Assembly (NCBI RefSeq): GCF_024160105.1
Contig: NZ_JAMFTQ010000005.1
Location: forward strand, 62,001 to 126,000
Source: Corynebacterium stercoris
GTDB taxonomy: Bacteria; Actinomycetota; Actinomycetes; Mycobacteriales; Mycobacteriaceae
Direction of reading: 5' to 3'
Length of the DNA: 64,000 nt
Below the pieces are notes generated by a model. The model made no database searches and was not told the origin of the DNA. It saw only the letters and a program-made list of their open reading frames with translations. Shown one piece after another: positions 15,792 to 23,979 of this stretch. Position numbers and translations under genes: made by a program. Within the stretch, counting starts at the first letter, position 1. Each line of letters starts with the position of its first letter.

Positions 15792-17053
15792 TGGAGCACG
15801 TCGACACCGCCGCCATCGACGCGGCCCACATTTGGCACCCCTACGCGGAACCCGGCCTGTTCGCGTATCCCGTCGCGTCTGCGCGCGGCACCCGCATCAC
15901 ACTCGAGGACGGCCGCGAGCTCATCGACGCCATGAGCTCCTGGTGGGCCGTCATCCACGGCCACTCCAACCCGCGCTTGGTCGCCGCCGCAAAAGCCCAG
16001 ATCGACCAGATGAGCCACGTCATGTTCGGCGGGCTCACCCACGCGCCGGCAGCGCGCCTCACCAAGCGCTTGCTTTCGCTTACCGACGGCACCTTCAACC
16101 AAGTCTTCTTCTCTGACTCAGGCTCCGTCGCCGTCGAAGTCGCCATGAAAATGGCGCTGCAGTACGCGCGAGGCTGCGGCCACCCGGAACGCACAACCTT
16201 CCTCACTTGGCGCTCCGGCTACCACGGCGACACATTCGCGACGATGAGCGTGTGCGATCCCGAGGGCGGCATGCACTCCTTCTGGGGTAACGCCCTCAAG
16301 CGGCAGGTGTTTGCGCCTGCGCCGCCGGTGATGGGGGCGTCGGCAAGCGAGCGCTCCGCCTACCTCGAGCAGTTCGCGGCGCTGATCACCGCGGACATCA
16401 CCGGCGTGATCATCGAGCCCGTGGTGCAGGGTGCCGGCGGCATGCGCTTCCACGACCCCGAGCTGGTCGCCGGGGTGCGGATGCTTTGCGACGATTTCGG
16501 GATCCCCCTCATCGCCGACGAAATCGCGACCGGTTTCGGGCGCTCGGGGGTGCTGTTCACCACGTTGTCGAATGGCGTTGTGCCCGACATTATGTGCGTG
16601 GGCAAGGCGCTGACCGGCGGGTTCATGTCGCTGGCCGCAACCCTCGCCACGCAGAAGATCGCCACCGGCATGGAGCCGCGGGCGCTCATGCACGGCCCGA
16701 CGTTCATGGGCAACCCGCTCGCGTGTGCGGTGGCGGCGGAATCGCTGGCGATCATCGAGGAAGGCGGCTGGCGCGAACAAGTGCCGGCAATCGAAAGGGG
16801 CCTCCGCGAGGGGCTCGAGCCACTGCGCAGCAAACCCGGCGTCGCCGACGTGCGCGTCCTCGGCGCGATCGGCGTGGTGGAGATGGAGCACAACGTGCCG
16901 ATGCGCGAGGTCACCGAGGCTGCGATGGCAGAGGGTGTGTGGATCCGCCCCTTCGGTCGCCTCATCTACACCATGCCGCCGTACGTCTGTACCGAGGCCG
17001 AAGTGCATCAGATTTGCCGCGGCATCGCGGCGGGAGTGGAGGAGTTCTCATGA
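15791..17053 (+). CDS. bioA: Adenosylmethionine-8-amino-7-oxononanoate aminotransferase
   Basis: This 420-residue class III aminotransferase converts 7-keto-8-aminopelargonate to 7,8-diaminopelargonate in biotin synthesis. It shows IWHPYAEPG at the N-terminus, SSWWAVIHGHSNP, DSGSVAVEVAMKMAL, the PLP-phosphate region, and the PLP-binding Lys in CVGKALTGGF (~residue 271). The ATG lies in the TAATG junction with the SDR gene, and the TGA overlaps bioD by ATGA. Corynebacteria typically keep bioA, bioD and bioB but lack bioF, so the pair probably supports use of late intermediates rather than full synthesis. That last point is knowledge of the genus, not something seen here. Confidence 0.95.
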   Translation: MEHVDTAAIDAAHIWHPYAEPGLFAYPVASARGTRITLEDGRELIDAMSSWWAVIHGHSNPRLVAAAKAQIDQMSHVMFGGLTHAPAARLTKRLLSLTDGTFNQVFFSDSGSVAVEVAMKMALQYARGCGHPERTTFLTWRSGYHGDTFATMSVCDPEGGMHSFWGNALKRQVFAPAPPVMGASASERSAYLEQFAALITADITGVIIEPVVQGAGGMRFHDPELVAGVRMLCDDFGIPLIADEIATGFGRSGVLFTTLSNGVVPDIMCVGKALTGGFMSLAATLATQKIATGMEPRALMHGPTFMGNPLACAVAAESLAIIEEGGWREQVPAIERGLREGLEPLRSKPGVADVRVLGAIGVVEMEHNVPMREVTEAAMAEGVWIRPFGRLIYTMPPYVCTEAEVHQICRGIAAGVEEFS

Positions 17054-17703
17054 TCATCGCCGTGACCGGCACGAACACGGACGTGGGCAAGACCGTGGCC
17101 ACCGCCGCGCTCGCCAGCGTGCTTGCGCAGCGCGGCCAAGATGTCGTCGCCGTCAAGCCGATCCAGACTGGCGAAGCACCCGGAGAGGGCGACGCGTCCA
17201 CGGTGGCGAAGCTCGCCGGCATCGAGACGTTCGAGCGCTGGCGCTACCCCGAACCGCTTGCCCCGAACCTCGCCGCGCGCCGCGCCGGCATCGAAACTCC
17301 CAGTGTCGAGGAGGTCGCCGAGTGGGTGCGCAGCCTCGACGCACCCGACCGCACCGTGCTCGTGGAAGGTGCCGGCGGCTTGCTCGTCCGGCTTGCCGAC
17401 GATTACACCCTCGTCGACCTCGCCACAGCTCTCAGCGCACCGCTTGTGGTAGTGACGTCGCTGGGCCTCGGCAGCCTCAATCTCGCCGAACTTACCTGTG
17501 TCCAGGCCCGCGCCCACGGCCTCGAGGTGCTCGGCCTGATCGGCGGGAGCATGCCGGAGCACCCCGACCTGGCGACGAGACTGAACGTTCAGGAACTGCC
17601 CGTCGTCACGCAGGCGCCCTATTGGGGCCACCTCCCAGCCGGCGCAGGCCAGCTCACCCGCGAGGCATTCGCGCAGGTCGCGCTGGAATCGCTGCGCTTT
17701 TAG
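17050..17703 (+). CDS. bioD: Dethiobiotin synthetase
   Basis: This 217-residue P-loop ATPase closes the ureido ring of dethiobiotin from diaminopelargonate, CO2 and ATP. The P-loop GTNTDVGKT is at residues 7-15, VKPIQTGE holds the conserved Lys and Thr, and VEGAGGLLV is the Mg-binding segment. The start overlaps the bioA stop as ATGA. The TAG overlaps the prfC stop on the other strand by 4 bp, leaving no space for a terminator. Confidence 0.95.
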   Translation: MIIAVTGTNTDVGKTVATAALASVLAQRGQDVVAVKPIQTGEAPGEGDASTVAKLAGIETFERWRYPEPLAPNLAARRAGIETPSVEEVAEWVRSLDAPDRTVLVEGAGGLLVRLADDYTLVDLATALSAPLVVVTSLGLGSLNLAELTCVQARAHGLEVLGLIGGSMPEHPDLATRLNVQELPVVTQAPYWGHLPAGAGQLTREAFAQVALESLRF

Positions 17704-19286
17704 TCCGCGACCAGCGGCTCCATGGTGAGCTCCGGGTGCTCCTTCTCCACGAACGCGAGCTTCCACTTATCGCCGAAGAGCGCGATAAGCTCGCCGTCGG
17801 AGCGGGTGAAGATTTCCACGCCGCGCTGCCTGCCAAGCTCCGGCGCACTCGCCGCGTCGGTGCGGCGTGCCACGGAGTACGGCACCGGCTCGGTGACGGT
17901 CTCCACGTTGTACTCGACATCCATGCGGGCCTGCATGACCTCGAACTGCATCGGGCCGACCGCCGCCATGACCGGAGCTGCGTCGCCGCGGAGATCGTTG
18001 CGCAGAATCTGCACCACGCCCTCCGCGTCCAGCTGTTCCAAGCCCTTGCGGAACTGCTTGTACTTGCCAAGCGACTTCGCGCGCAGGGTGCGGAAGTGCT
18101 CCGGGGCGAACTGCGGCATCGGCGCGAACTGCACCTTCTTGCCTGCGTAGATGGTGTCGCCCGGTGCCAGCGAGCCGGCGTTGACCAGGCCGATGATGTC
18201 GCCCGGGTACGCCGTCTCCACCGTGTCGCGGTTGCGGCCGAACACGGTCAGGGCGTACTTCGTCGAGAACGTGCGCCCCGACTGCGCGTGCGTGACCTGC
18301 ATGCCGCGGTCAAATTCGCCACTCACCACGCGCATGAATGCGAGGGTGTCGCGGTGGTTGCGGTCCATGCCTGCTTGGACTTTGAACACGACGCCGGAGA
18401 AAGCGTCGTCTAGCTCTCGCTCCTCCTTGCCCTCAGGGGAGGGAGCAATGGCGCAGAGCGTGTCCAGGATCTGGTGCACGCCGAAGTTCAGCATCGCGGA
18501 GGCGAAGATGATGGGGGAGGTGACGCACTGCTCGAAAAGCTGCTGGTCGTGCACGGCGCCGTCGTCGAGCAGGAGCGCGGCCTCCTCGACGGCGGTCTCC
18601 CACGCGTCGCCCTCCTTGGCTTCGGCCTCACCGGGGGAGTAGTGCTCCTCCGGCGCGATGGTCGAGCCGCCGGCGGTGCGGATGAAGTGCACGTAGCCGT
18701 CGATTTCGCCGTCTTCGGACACGTGCGCGAGGCCGCGGAAATCGCCCGCCTCGCCGACCGGCCAGTACAGCGGAGTGGGCTGCAGGTCGATTTCAGTGAC
18801 GATTTCGTCGACCAGTTCGAGCGGCTCGCGGCCGACGCGGTCCCACTTGTTCACCACCGTGACAATCGGCAGGCCTCGCGCTTTGCACACGCGGAAGAGC
18901 TTGAGGGTTTGCGGCTCGAGGCCCTTGGCGGCGTCGATGAGCATCACCGCGGCGTCGACGGCGGAGAGCACGCGGTAGGTGTCCTCCGAGAAGTCGGCGT
19001 GACCCGGCGTGTCCACGAGGTTGATCACGTACGGCTCGCCCTCGTGGCCCTCGGGCGAGTATTCGAATTGGAGCGCCGACGACGCGATGGAAATGCCGCG
19101 GTCCTTCTCCATCTCCATCCAGTCCGACACCGTGGACTTGCGCCCCGCCTTGCCGTGCACCGCACCCGCCTCCGAAATCACGTGCGCGTGCAGGGCCAGC
19201 GCCTCCGTCAGCGTCGACTTACCGGCGTCCGGGTGGGCGATGACGGCGAATGTGCGACGGCGCTTGGCTTCGGCGAGGGTGCTCAT
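17700..19286 (-). CDS. prfC: Peptide chain release factor 3
   Basis: This 528-residue translational GTPase recycles RF1/RF2 from the ribosome after termination. The G domain has AHPDAGKST (P-loop), DWMEMEKDRGISI (switch I), DTPGHADF (G3) and NKWDR (G4). Domain II and the C-terminal RF3-specific domain (FQVMQ-like segment GPMQFEVMQARMDVEYNVE) follow. Length is normal for RF3. It is a monocistronic gene convergent with bioD. TAGAAT lies 9 nt before the ATG, with AAGG between, so a very short leader is likely. Confidence 0.95.
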   Translation of the reverse strand: MSTLAEAKRRRTFAVIAHPDAGKSTLTEALALHAHVISEAGAVHGKAGRKSTVSDWMEMEKDRGISIASSALQFEYSPEGHEGEPYVINLVDTPGHADFSEDTYRVLSAVDAAVMLIDAAKGLEPQTLKLFRVCKARGLPIVTVVNKWDRVGREPLELVDEIVTEIDLQPTPLYWPVGEAGDFRGLAHVSEDGEIDGYVHFIRTAGGSTIAPEEHYSPGEAEAKEGDAWETAVEEAALLLDDGAVHDQQLFEQCVTSPIIFASAMLNFGVHQILDTLCAIAPSPEGKEERELDDAFSGVVFKVQAGMDRNHRDTLAFMRVVSGEFDRGMQVTHAQSGRTFSTKYALTVFGRNRDTVETAYPGDIIGLVNAGSLAPGDTIYAGKKVQFAPMPQFAPEHFRTLRAKSLGKYKQFRKGLEQLDAEGVVQILRNDLRGDAAPVMAAVGPMQFEVMQARMDVEYNVETVTEPVPYSVARRTDAASAPELGRQRGVEIFTRSDGELIALFGDKWKLAFVEKEHPELTMEPLVAD

Positions 19287-19295
19287 AGCCTTGCG

Positions 19296-19301
19296 ATTCT
19301 A
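19296..19301 (-). promoter_or_regulatory. Putative -10 (TAGAAT) for prfC
   Basis: TAGAAT, 9 nt (CGCAAGGCT), then ATG at 19286. It lies back-to-back with the -10 of the remnant ORF on the other strand. Confidence 0.4.
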
Positions 19302-19303
19302 CG

Positions 19304-19309
19304 TACTAT
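19304..19309 (+). promoter_or_regulatory. Putative leaderless -10 (TACTAT) upstream of the flavin-reductase remnant
   Basis: TACTAT, 7 nt (CGGCCGC), then ATG at 19317. The promoter appears intact although the gene behind it is not. Confidence 0.45.
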
Positions 19310-19316
19310 CGGCCGC

Positions 19317-19421
19317 ATGACTGTTATCGGTGTATTCCTGGGTTCCGTCCGCGAGGGCCGTTTCGGCCAGCACCCCGCGCTGGACAAAATGCTCGGCGAC
19401 TTGGAACTGCAGCTGCGCTAG
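19317..19421 (+). pseudogene. 34-codon remnant of an NAD(P)H-dependent FMN reductase gene
   Basis: The frame starts MTVIGVFLGSVREGRFGQ, which is the N-terminal flavodoxin-like strand and FMN-phosphate loop of NADPH-dependent FMN reductases (family pattern I-x-x-GSxRxGRxG). After only 18 residues it runs into HPALDKMLGDLELQLR, which resembles the C-terminal helix of the same family. About 150 internal residues are absent with no frame change, as expected of a clean internal deletion. The stop overlaps the pth stop by 4 bp. A small peptide could still be made from the intact promoter. The link to the family rests on two short segments. Confidence 0.55.
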
Positions 19422-20002
19422 CGCGCTGCGTGGATCACGTTCTGGGCCTGGGGGAGGCCCTTTCCCACGATGAGCTGCACCGCCTCGGCCGCGAGGGCAA
19501 CGTTCTCCTCCCCGCCAATCGGTGCTAGCACCCAATCCGGCACCGCGACACCCTGCGGCGGCCGCCCGATGCCTACGCGTACCCGCACGTAATCGCGCGT
19601 GCCCAGGTGCTCCGTCAGCGACTTCAGCCCGTTGTGGCCGTTCTCGTTCCCGCCGAGCTTCACACGCACTTTCCCCGGCGGTAGGTCCAGCTCATCGTGC
19701 ACCACGATGATCCGCTCGGGCGCGATCCCCAGCGGCGCCACCGCCTCGCCGGACGTGTTCATGTACGTCGTCGACCGCGCGTAGGCCACGCCATCTCGCA
19801 CCGCGACCCGCACCGGCACGCCGCGCACCGGTTCAAGCGGCACACCATCCAGCAGCTCGTCGACCACCATGTAGCCCACATTGTGCCTGGTGGCCTCGTA
19901 CTTCGCGCCGGGGTTGCCGAGGCCCACCACCAGCCACTCCGCCTCGATCGTCTGGGGCCTGCGCCGCCGCAAGAATCCGAACACGCCCCATAATGTACCC
20001 AT
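19418..20002 (-). CDS. pth: Peptidyl-tRNA hydrolase (paralog 1, N-terminally extended)
   Basis: This 194-residue bacterial-type Pth cleaves peptidyl-tRNAs released by drop-off. It has GLGNPGAKYEATRHNVGY with the catalytic His, YMNTSGEAV, VVHDELDLPPGKVRVKLGG and NGHNGLKS. The N-terminus carries an extra basic stretch ([20 protein letters not shown]) absent from the second copy at 23398. The ATG at 20002 overlaps the ATG of the divergent flavoprotein gene in a shared CATG; an internal GTG at 19984 is an alternative. Two pth genes 4 kb apart suggest a duplication that has since been separated by insertion of other genes. Confidence 0.92.
   Translation of the reverse strand: MGTLWGVFGFLRRRRPQTIEAEWLVVGLGNPGAKYEATRHNVGYMVVDELLDGVPLEPVRGVPVRVAVRDGVAYARSTTYMNTSGEAVAPLGIAPERIIVVHDELDLPPGKVRVKLGGNENGHNGLKSLTEHLGTRDYVRVRVGIGRPPQGVAVPDWVLAPIGGEENVALAAEAVQLIVGKGLPQAQNVIHAAR
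19989..19994 (+). promoter_or_regulatory. Putative leaderless -10 (CATAAT) for the NMO gene
   Basis: CATAAT, 6 nt (GTACCC), then ATG at 20001. It is located within the first codons of the opposite-strand pth gene. Confidence 0.45.
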
Positions 20003-20903
20003 GGATCTGCCCCGCATCGTCGCCGCACCCATGGCCGGCGGCCCCACCACGCCCGCGCTCGTCAACGCCGTCACCTTCGGCTTCCTCGCGCTCGGCACCT
20101 GCTCCGCCGCCGACGCCCGCGAGTGGCTGGCCGCCTGCCGCGCCCCGTTCGGCGCAAACCTCTTCCTGCCGCAGCCGGAGCCTTCGCTTGCCGACGTCCA
20201 TTCCCTCGCCGCCCAGCTCAACACCAGCGTTCCGGAAGTTGACGTGACCTCCGGCTTCGACGAAAAGTTCGCGCTCGTCCTCGAGGCCGCCCCAGCCATC
20301 GTGTCCTCCACGTTCGGCTGCTTCACGCAAGCGCAGATCGCAGAGCTTCACGATGCCGGCTCCGAGGCGTGGGCGACCGTGACCAGCGTTGCAGAAGCCG
20401 AAACCGCCGTCGCCCGCGGTGTCGACGGCCTCATCGTCCAAGGCCCTCTCGCCGGCGGGCACCGCGGCACCTGGGACCAGCACGACGAACCCGGCGCGGA
20501 GAGCCTCGAGGACCTGCTGGTCGCGATAGTCCCGCTCGGGAAACCGGTGATCGCGGCGGGCGGGGTGAGGACGAAATCGGACGTCGACAAGCTCCTTGCT
20601 CTGGGTGCGGAGAGCATCGCGTGCGGGACTGCCTTCCTGCTCGCCGACGAGGCCGGGACTTCCGAGCGGAACCGCGTGTTGTTGCGCAGCGCGCGCCCCG
20701 ACGTGCTGAGCAGGGCATTTTCCGGCCGCTACGCGCGCGGCATCGAAACCGAGTTCACGCGCGCGCACCCGGATCTGCCGCCGGCGTACCCGTATGTGCG
20801 GCCGATGACCTCGGGAAACGATTACTGCCTCGTCGGCGCGAACCGCGGAGAACTCATGGAAGCGCCGGCTAGCGAGATTGAACGCGCGTTGTGTTCTCGA
20901 TAG
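20001..20903 (+). CDS. Nitronate monooxygenase / 2-nitropropane dioxygenase-like flavoprotein
   Basis: This 300-residue FMN-dependent TIM barrel belongs to the NMO family. [21 protein letters not shown] is the characteristic first strand. [16 protein letters not shown], followed by the segment around PVIAAGGV and [13 protein letters not shown], forms the FMN-phosphate site. NMOs oxidise nitroalkanes or propionate 3-nitronate, but many family members have other or unknown substrates. The ATG at 20001 is required to keep strand 1. It has no Shine-Dalgarno sequence and overlaps the divergent pth start. The 3' end overlaps the convergent FAA hydrolase gene by 35 bp. Confidence 0.88.
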   Translation: MDLPRIVAAPMAGGPTTPALVNAVTFGFLALGTCSAADAREWLAACRAPFGANLFLPQPEPSLADVHSLAAQLNTSVPEVDVTSGFDEKFALVLEAAPAIVSSTFGCFTQAQIAELHDAGSEAWATVTSVAEAETAVARGVDGLIVQGPLAGGHRGTWDQHDEPGAESLEDLLVAIVPLGKPVIAAGGVRTKSDVDKLLALGAESIACGTAFLLADEAGTSERNRVLLRSARPDVLSRAFSGRYARGIETEFTRAHPDLPPAYPYVRPMTSGNDYCLVGANRGELMEAPASEIERALCSR

Positions 20904-21690
20904 CGCCGAGACCCTCGATCTCCACGCGCACCGCCTCGCCGTTCTGGATGTAGCGCTTCGGGTCGCGCGCGTGCCCGACGCCGTCCGGCGTGCCCGTCGC
21001 AATCACGTCGCCCGGCTCCAACGGGTAGATGTGCGAGATGAACTCGATCAACTTCGCGGGGCTAAACACCAAGTCGTCGGTGGGGGAGTGCTGCATGACG
21101 GTGCCTTCGAGCGTCGTCGTAATCGCCGGCCCCGGCCGCCACTCCGTGTCCAGCCAAGGCCCGAACCCAGCCGTCTTCTCCAGCGACTTGCCCTGGTGCC
21201 ACTGCTGCGTGCGCTTCTGGTATTCGCGCTGCGTGTAGTCGTTGATCACCGCGTAGCCCGCGATGTACTCCGCCGCGTGCGCCTCCTGCACGTGCCGCGC
21301 CCGCTTGCCGACGATCACAGCCAGCTCGCCCTCAAAGTCCAGCGTCTCCGCGTTGAACGTCGGCACCTCCACGTCGTCGTACGCCCCGATGAGCGCCTCG
21401 GGGAATTTGATGAACAGCGTCGGCACGTCGGGCCTCTCGTGCCCCATCTCGTCGATGTGCTTCGCGTAATTCAGCCCGACGCAGATGATCTTGCCGGGCC
21501 GCAGAATGACCGGCGCGAAATGATCTTTCTCGGGGTTAAGCACTGCGCCGTCGGCAAGCGCGAGCTCCTCCCACCCGTCCTGCGCAAGCAGCGTGCCGAC
21601 GTCCGGATAATCAAGCGCGATCGCCGTTGCGTCGCTGGTCATGCGGGCGGCCGTAGTGCCGGTTTCAGTGCGAAGTGTTGCGAGTCTCAT
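20869..21690 (-). CDS. Fumarylacetoacetate hydrolase family protein
   Basis: This 273-residue protein has the FAH fold: [30 protein letters not shown], the metal site [12 protein letters not shown], and the end segment [14 protein letters not shown]. The family includes C-C bond hydrolases, isomerases and oxaloacetate decarboxylases/tautomerases; the exact substrate is not predictable. ATG at 21690 (MRLATLRTE) is chosen because TACCCT ends 8 nt upstream; the TTG at 21708 would add MLPLER only. It overlaps the NMO gene by 35 bp at the 3' end. Confidence 0.88.
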   Translation of the reverse strand: MRLATLRTETGTTAARMTSDATAIALDYPDVGTLLAQDGWEELALADGAVLNPEKDHFAPVILRPGKIICVGLNYAKHIDEMGHERPDVPTLFIKFPEALIGAYDDVEVPTFNAETLDFEGELAVIVGKRARHVQEAHAAEYIAGYAVINDYTQREYQKRTQQWHQGKSLEKTAGFGPWLDTEWRPGPAITTTLEGTVMQHSPTDDLVFSPAKLIEFISHIYPLEPGDVIATGTPDGVGHARDPKRYIQNGEAVRVEIEGLGAIENTTRVQSR

Positions 21691-21698
21691 GCGTTCCA

Positions 21699-21704
21699 AG
21701 GGTA
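21699..21704 (-). promoter_or_regulatory. Putative leaderless -10 (TACCCT) for the FAA hydrolase gene
   Basis: TACCCT, 8 nt (TGGAACGC), then ATG at 21690. Confidence 0.35.
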
Positions 21705-21842
21705 GCAACCCTGTTCGAATCGCACGGGCGCTTGCAGGAGGGGGCCGTTATTGTTGTGCGGTGCCGGAGCGGGGGCGTAGCGCAACTGCATCGCACATAA
21801 GAACTAATTTATACTAAAAATATCTGGCAAAACTCTTGCGTG

Positions 21843-21858
21843 TCGAAGACGTATTCTA
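21843..21858 (+). promoter_or_regulatory. SOS-box-like motif upstream of HNH/DUF222 gene 1
   Basis: TCGAAGACGTATTCTA fits the actinobacterial LexA consensus TCGAA-N6-TTCGA at 9 of 10 fixed positions. It overlaps a possible -10 (TATTCT) and ends 31 nt before the start codon. The surrounding gap 21705-21889 is clearly AT-richer than the genes and otherwise empty. Confidence 0.4.
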
Positions 21859-21889
21859 TAGACTTTGTGTTAACGGAGAGGGGGAGAAC

Positions 21890-23401
21890 ATGACCACCGC
21901 AGTGAAGCCAGCGCCGTACTTCCGCACGCAGCGCCCCGGCGATATCGAGTGCGCCGCTGGCCAAGCCGCGCGCGAGGCGCACTGGTTGGCGTTCTCCCGC
22001 TACGCCGAACCTGGCACCCAGGTCGTCGATATGGAGGTGGAAGTCACCCGCCTCATCGCCGCAACCCGCTGGGGCAAGGGTTTCATCGAGCACGGCATTT
22101 TCGCCCACGCGCGCCTCCAGCAGCTACCGGGCCTGCGAGAACTGCAGGCTGAGACGAAATTGCTGGATTACAGCCACCTGTGCGCCATCGACGATGTGCT
22201 CAACGAGCTCGGCCCCGACGTCACCCCCGAAGCGCTCGAAGAGTTCGACGCCATGCTCGTGCGCACCTTCACCCCCAAGCGCGTCGACCAGGAAATGCCC
22301 CACCGCGCAACGGTGACGAAGCGGATGCGCGACATCATTAAGCGCCTCGATCCTTCACGTTCCTACGACCCGAAGCGCCGCAAGGAACGCACCGGCGAGG
22401 TGGCCGACAAAGTCACCGTCGAAACTGCCATGGCTGGCGGCACCGAGACCGGCATGGTGCAGCTGCTGACCAACACCGTCAACGCCTTCCGCATCAAGCA
22501 CCACTTGGTGGCAACAGCCCGCGAGCACGGCATCTCCATGGCCGACGCCGCCGTGAAGCTGTTGACCGGTGAAATTGCGCCGTCGTCACGCGCGGTGTTC
22601 AACATCTTCGCGCCCCGCGACCGCAAACCCGGCGAGCCCGCCTACCTGCCCGGGTTCGGGTGGACAGGCCCGGCCGACACCGTGGCGCTCGATGAATGGC
22701 TCGAAAACGTAGAACCCAAGATCGTCGACCTCGACACCGCCGCGGAGCAGACCACCGAGGCGTATAAACCAACCCCTGCGATGCGCAATGCCGTCATCGC
22801 CCGCGACGGAACCTGCATTTTCCCTGGCTGTGAACGCGCCGCCGCCAGTTGCCAACTCGATCACCGCATCCCGTTTGACGAAGGCAGGCCGACGACCGTC
22901 TCGAACCTCTTCGCCTTGTGTGCGCGGCACCATAATGTGAAGACCGATCGTCGTGCGTTCTATGTGCCGGACCCGGAAACGGGCGATATTGTGTGGCTTT
23001 TCGCCGACGGCACCTACGAAATCGTCACGCCCGAGGGCATCCTCGGCGAGCAAGTCACCCCGACATGCCCCCGCTGGCGCACCAGCCTCGAAGGAGCCCG
23101 CCGCAACCGCGCCCTTTCCGCAGAATTCCACGCAAAGGGCCACGCGATCCTCGACGATTTTGACAAGGATCTCGACCTCGAGCGTGCCGACGCCCGCATC
23201 GCGGACCTTGAAAAGGAATACGGCATGGAATTCCCGGTCAAGGCCGTGCTGCCGGAGGTTCCGCCGATCCAGGAAGAGCCGGATTTCTCAGAACCCGCGT
23301 ACCCGGACTTCGCCGACACCCATATCTATATCGAAGGCCAGTACACGGCACTGGAGGAAAGTCTGCTCCGCCTGCTGTACCGGCCTGGCAGCGCGGCCTA
23401 A
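21890..23401 (+). CDS. HNH endonuclease with DUF222 (13E12-type) domain, copy 1
   Basis: This is a 503-residue protein of the 13E12/DUF222 family common in actinobacteria. The N-terminal ~300 residues are DUF222. A C-terminal HNH nuclease follows: RDGTCIFPGC, CQLDHRIPFDEGRPT, LFALCARHHNVKT (residues ~305-350), with paired Cys and His for metal binding. The ATG at 21890 has an excellent ribosome site (GGAGAGGGGGAG). The paralog at 40738-42117 shares the HNH block and the following DPETGDIVWLFADGTY. The biological role of the family is unknown. Mycobacterial 13E12 genes are reported among DNA-damage-induced genes, consistent with the SOS-like box upstream. The TAA overlaps the pth stop by 4 bp. 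Confidence 0.9.
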   Translation: MTTAVKPAPYFRTQRPGDIECAAGQAAREAHWLAFSRYAEPGTQVVDMEVEVTRLIAATRWGKGFIEHGIFAHARLQQLPGLRELQAETKLLDYSHLCAIDDVLNELGPDVTPEALEEFDAMLVRTFTPKRVDQEMPHRATVTKRMRDIIKRLDPSRSYDPKRRKERTGEVADKVTVETAMAGGTETGMVQLLTNTVNAFRIKHHLVATAREHGISMADAAVKLLTGEIAPSSRAVFNIFAPRDRKPGEPAYLPGFGWTGPADTVALDEWLENVEPKIVDLDTAAEQTTEAYKPTPAMRNAVIARDGTCIFPGCERAAASCQLDHRIPFDEGRPTTVSNLFALCARHHNVKTDRRAFYVPDPETGDIVWLFADGTYEIVTPEGILGEQVTPTCPRWRTSLEGARRNRALSAEFHAKGHAILDDFDKDLDLERADARIADLEKEYGMEFPVKAVLPEVPPIQEEPDFSEPAYPDFADTHIYIEGQYTALEESLLRLLYRPGSAA

Positions 23402-23961
23402 CCGCCAATCGCCCGCAACAGTTCGTCGGCGGCATCCGCGGCGGCGATCGCAACCTCGATGCGTTCTTTCGCTGAAAACGGCTTCAACACGTAGTCCGCG
23501 GGCGCCATCCGCCCCGGCGGCCGCCCGATCCCCACGGCCATCTTGTTGTACGGCGCCCCGCCGACCGCCTTGGTCACCGACTTCAACCCGTTATGCCCGT
23601 GGTCCCCGCCGCCAACGCGCAGCTTCATCTCGCCGAGGCCCAGATCTAGCTCGTCGTACACCACATACAGGTCGGCTGGTTTCACGCGAAAGTAGTCCAT
23701 GAGCGCCTTCACCGGCCCGCCGGACAGATTCATGAACGCCCGGGTGCGCGCCACCACCACCTGCCGCCCAGGCACGAGCCTTCCCCCGGCGAGCTCCGCG
23801 ACCTCGGTGTTGGTGCGCTTGTGCACAGACAGCTGCGCCGGCATCGGGGTGGCGCGTTCGAGGATTTCCTCAACCACCGCGATGCCGGCGTTGTGCCGTG
23901 TGGCCTCATACTGCGGCCCGGGGTTGCCCAGGCCGACGATCAGGGCGGGGGAGTCAGACAT
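23398..23961 (-). CDS. pth: Peptidyl-tRNA hydrolase (paralog 2)
   Basis: This is a 187-residue Pth of standard length: GLGNPGPQYEATRHNAGI with the catalytic His, RAFMNLSGGPV, VVYDELDLGLGEMKLRVGGG and GHNGLKSV. It sits 18 bp downstream of rplY on the same strand, the usual pth-rplY pairing in actinobacteria, so it is probably the orthologous housekeeping copy. The start has both a GGGGAG and a TAGCAT 8 nt upstream. Confidence 0.95.
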   Translation of the reverse strand: MSDSPALIVGLGNPGPQYEATRHNAGIAVVEEILERATPMPAQLSVHKRTNTEVAELAGGRLVPGRQVVVARTRAFMNLSGGPVKALMDYFRVKPADLYVVYDELDLGLGEMKLRVGGGDHGHNGLKSVTKAVGGAPYNKMAVGIGRPPGRMAPADYVLKPFSAKERIEVAIAAADAADELLRAIGG

Positions 23962-23969
23962 GGCTCCCC

Positions 23970-23975
23970 ATGCTA
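23970..23975 (-). promoter_or_regulatory. Putative -10 (TAGCAT) for pth (paralog 2)
   Basis: TAGCAT, 8 nt (GGGGAGCC), then ATG at 23961. It lies between the rplY stop and pth, so pth may have its own promoter besides read-through from rplY. Confidence 0.35.
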
Positions 23976-23979
23976 GCGC

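Noticed and set aside
16725-18413. Plus-strand open frame of 562 codons over bioA, bioD and prfC
   Set aside because: Arg/Pro-rich shadow of three real genes with no recognisable motif.
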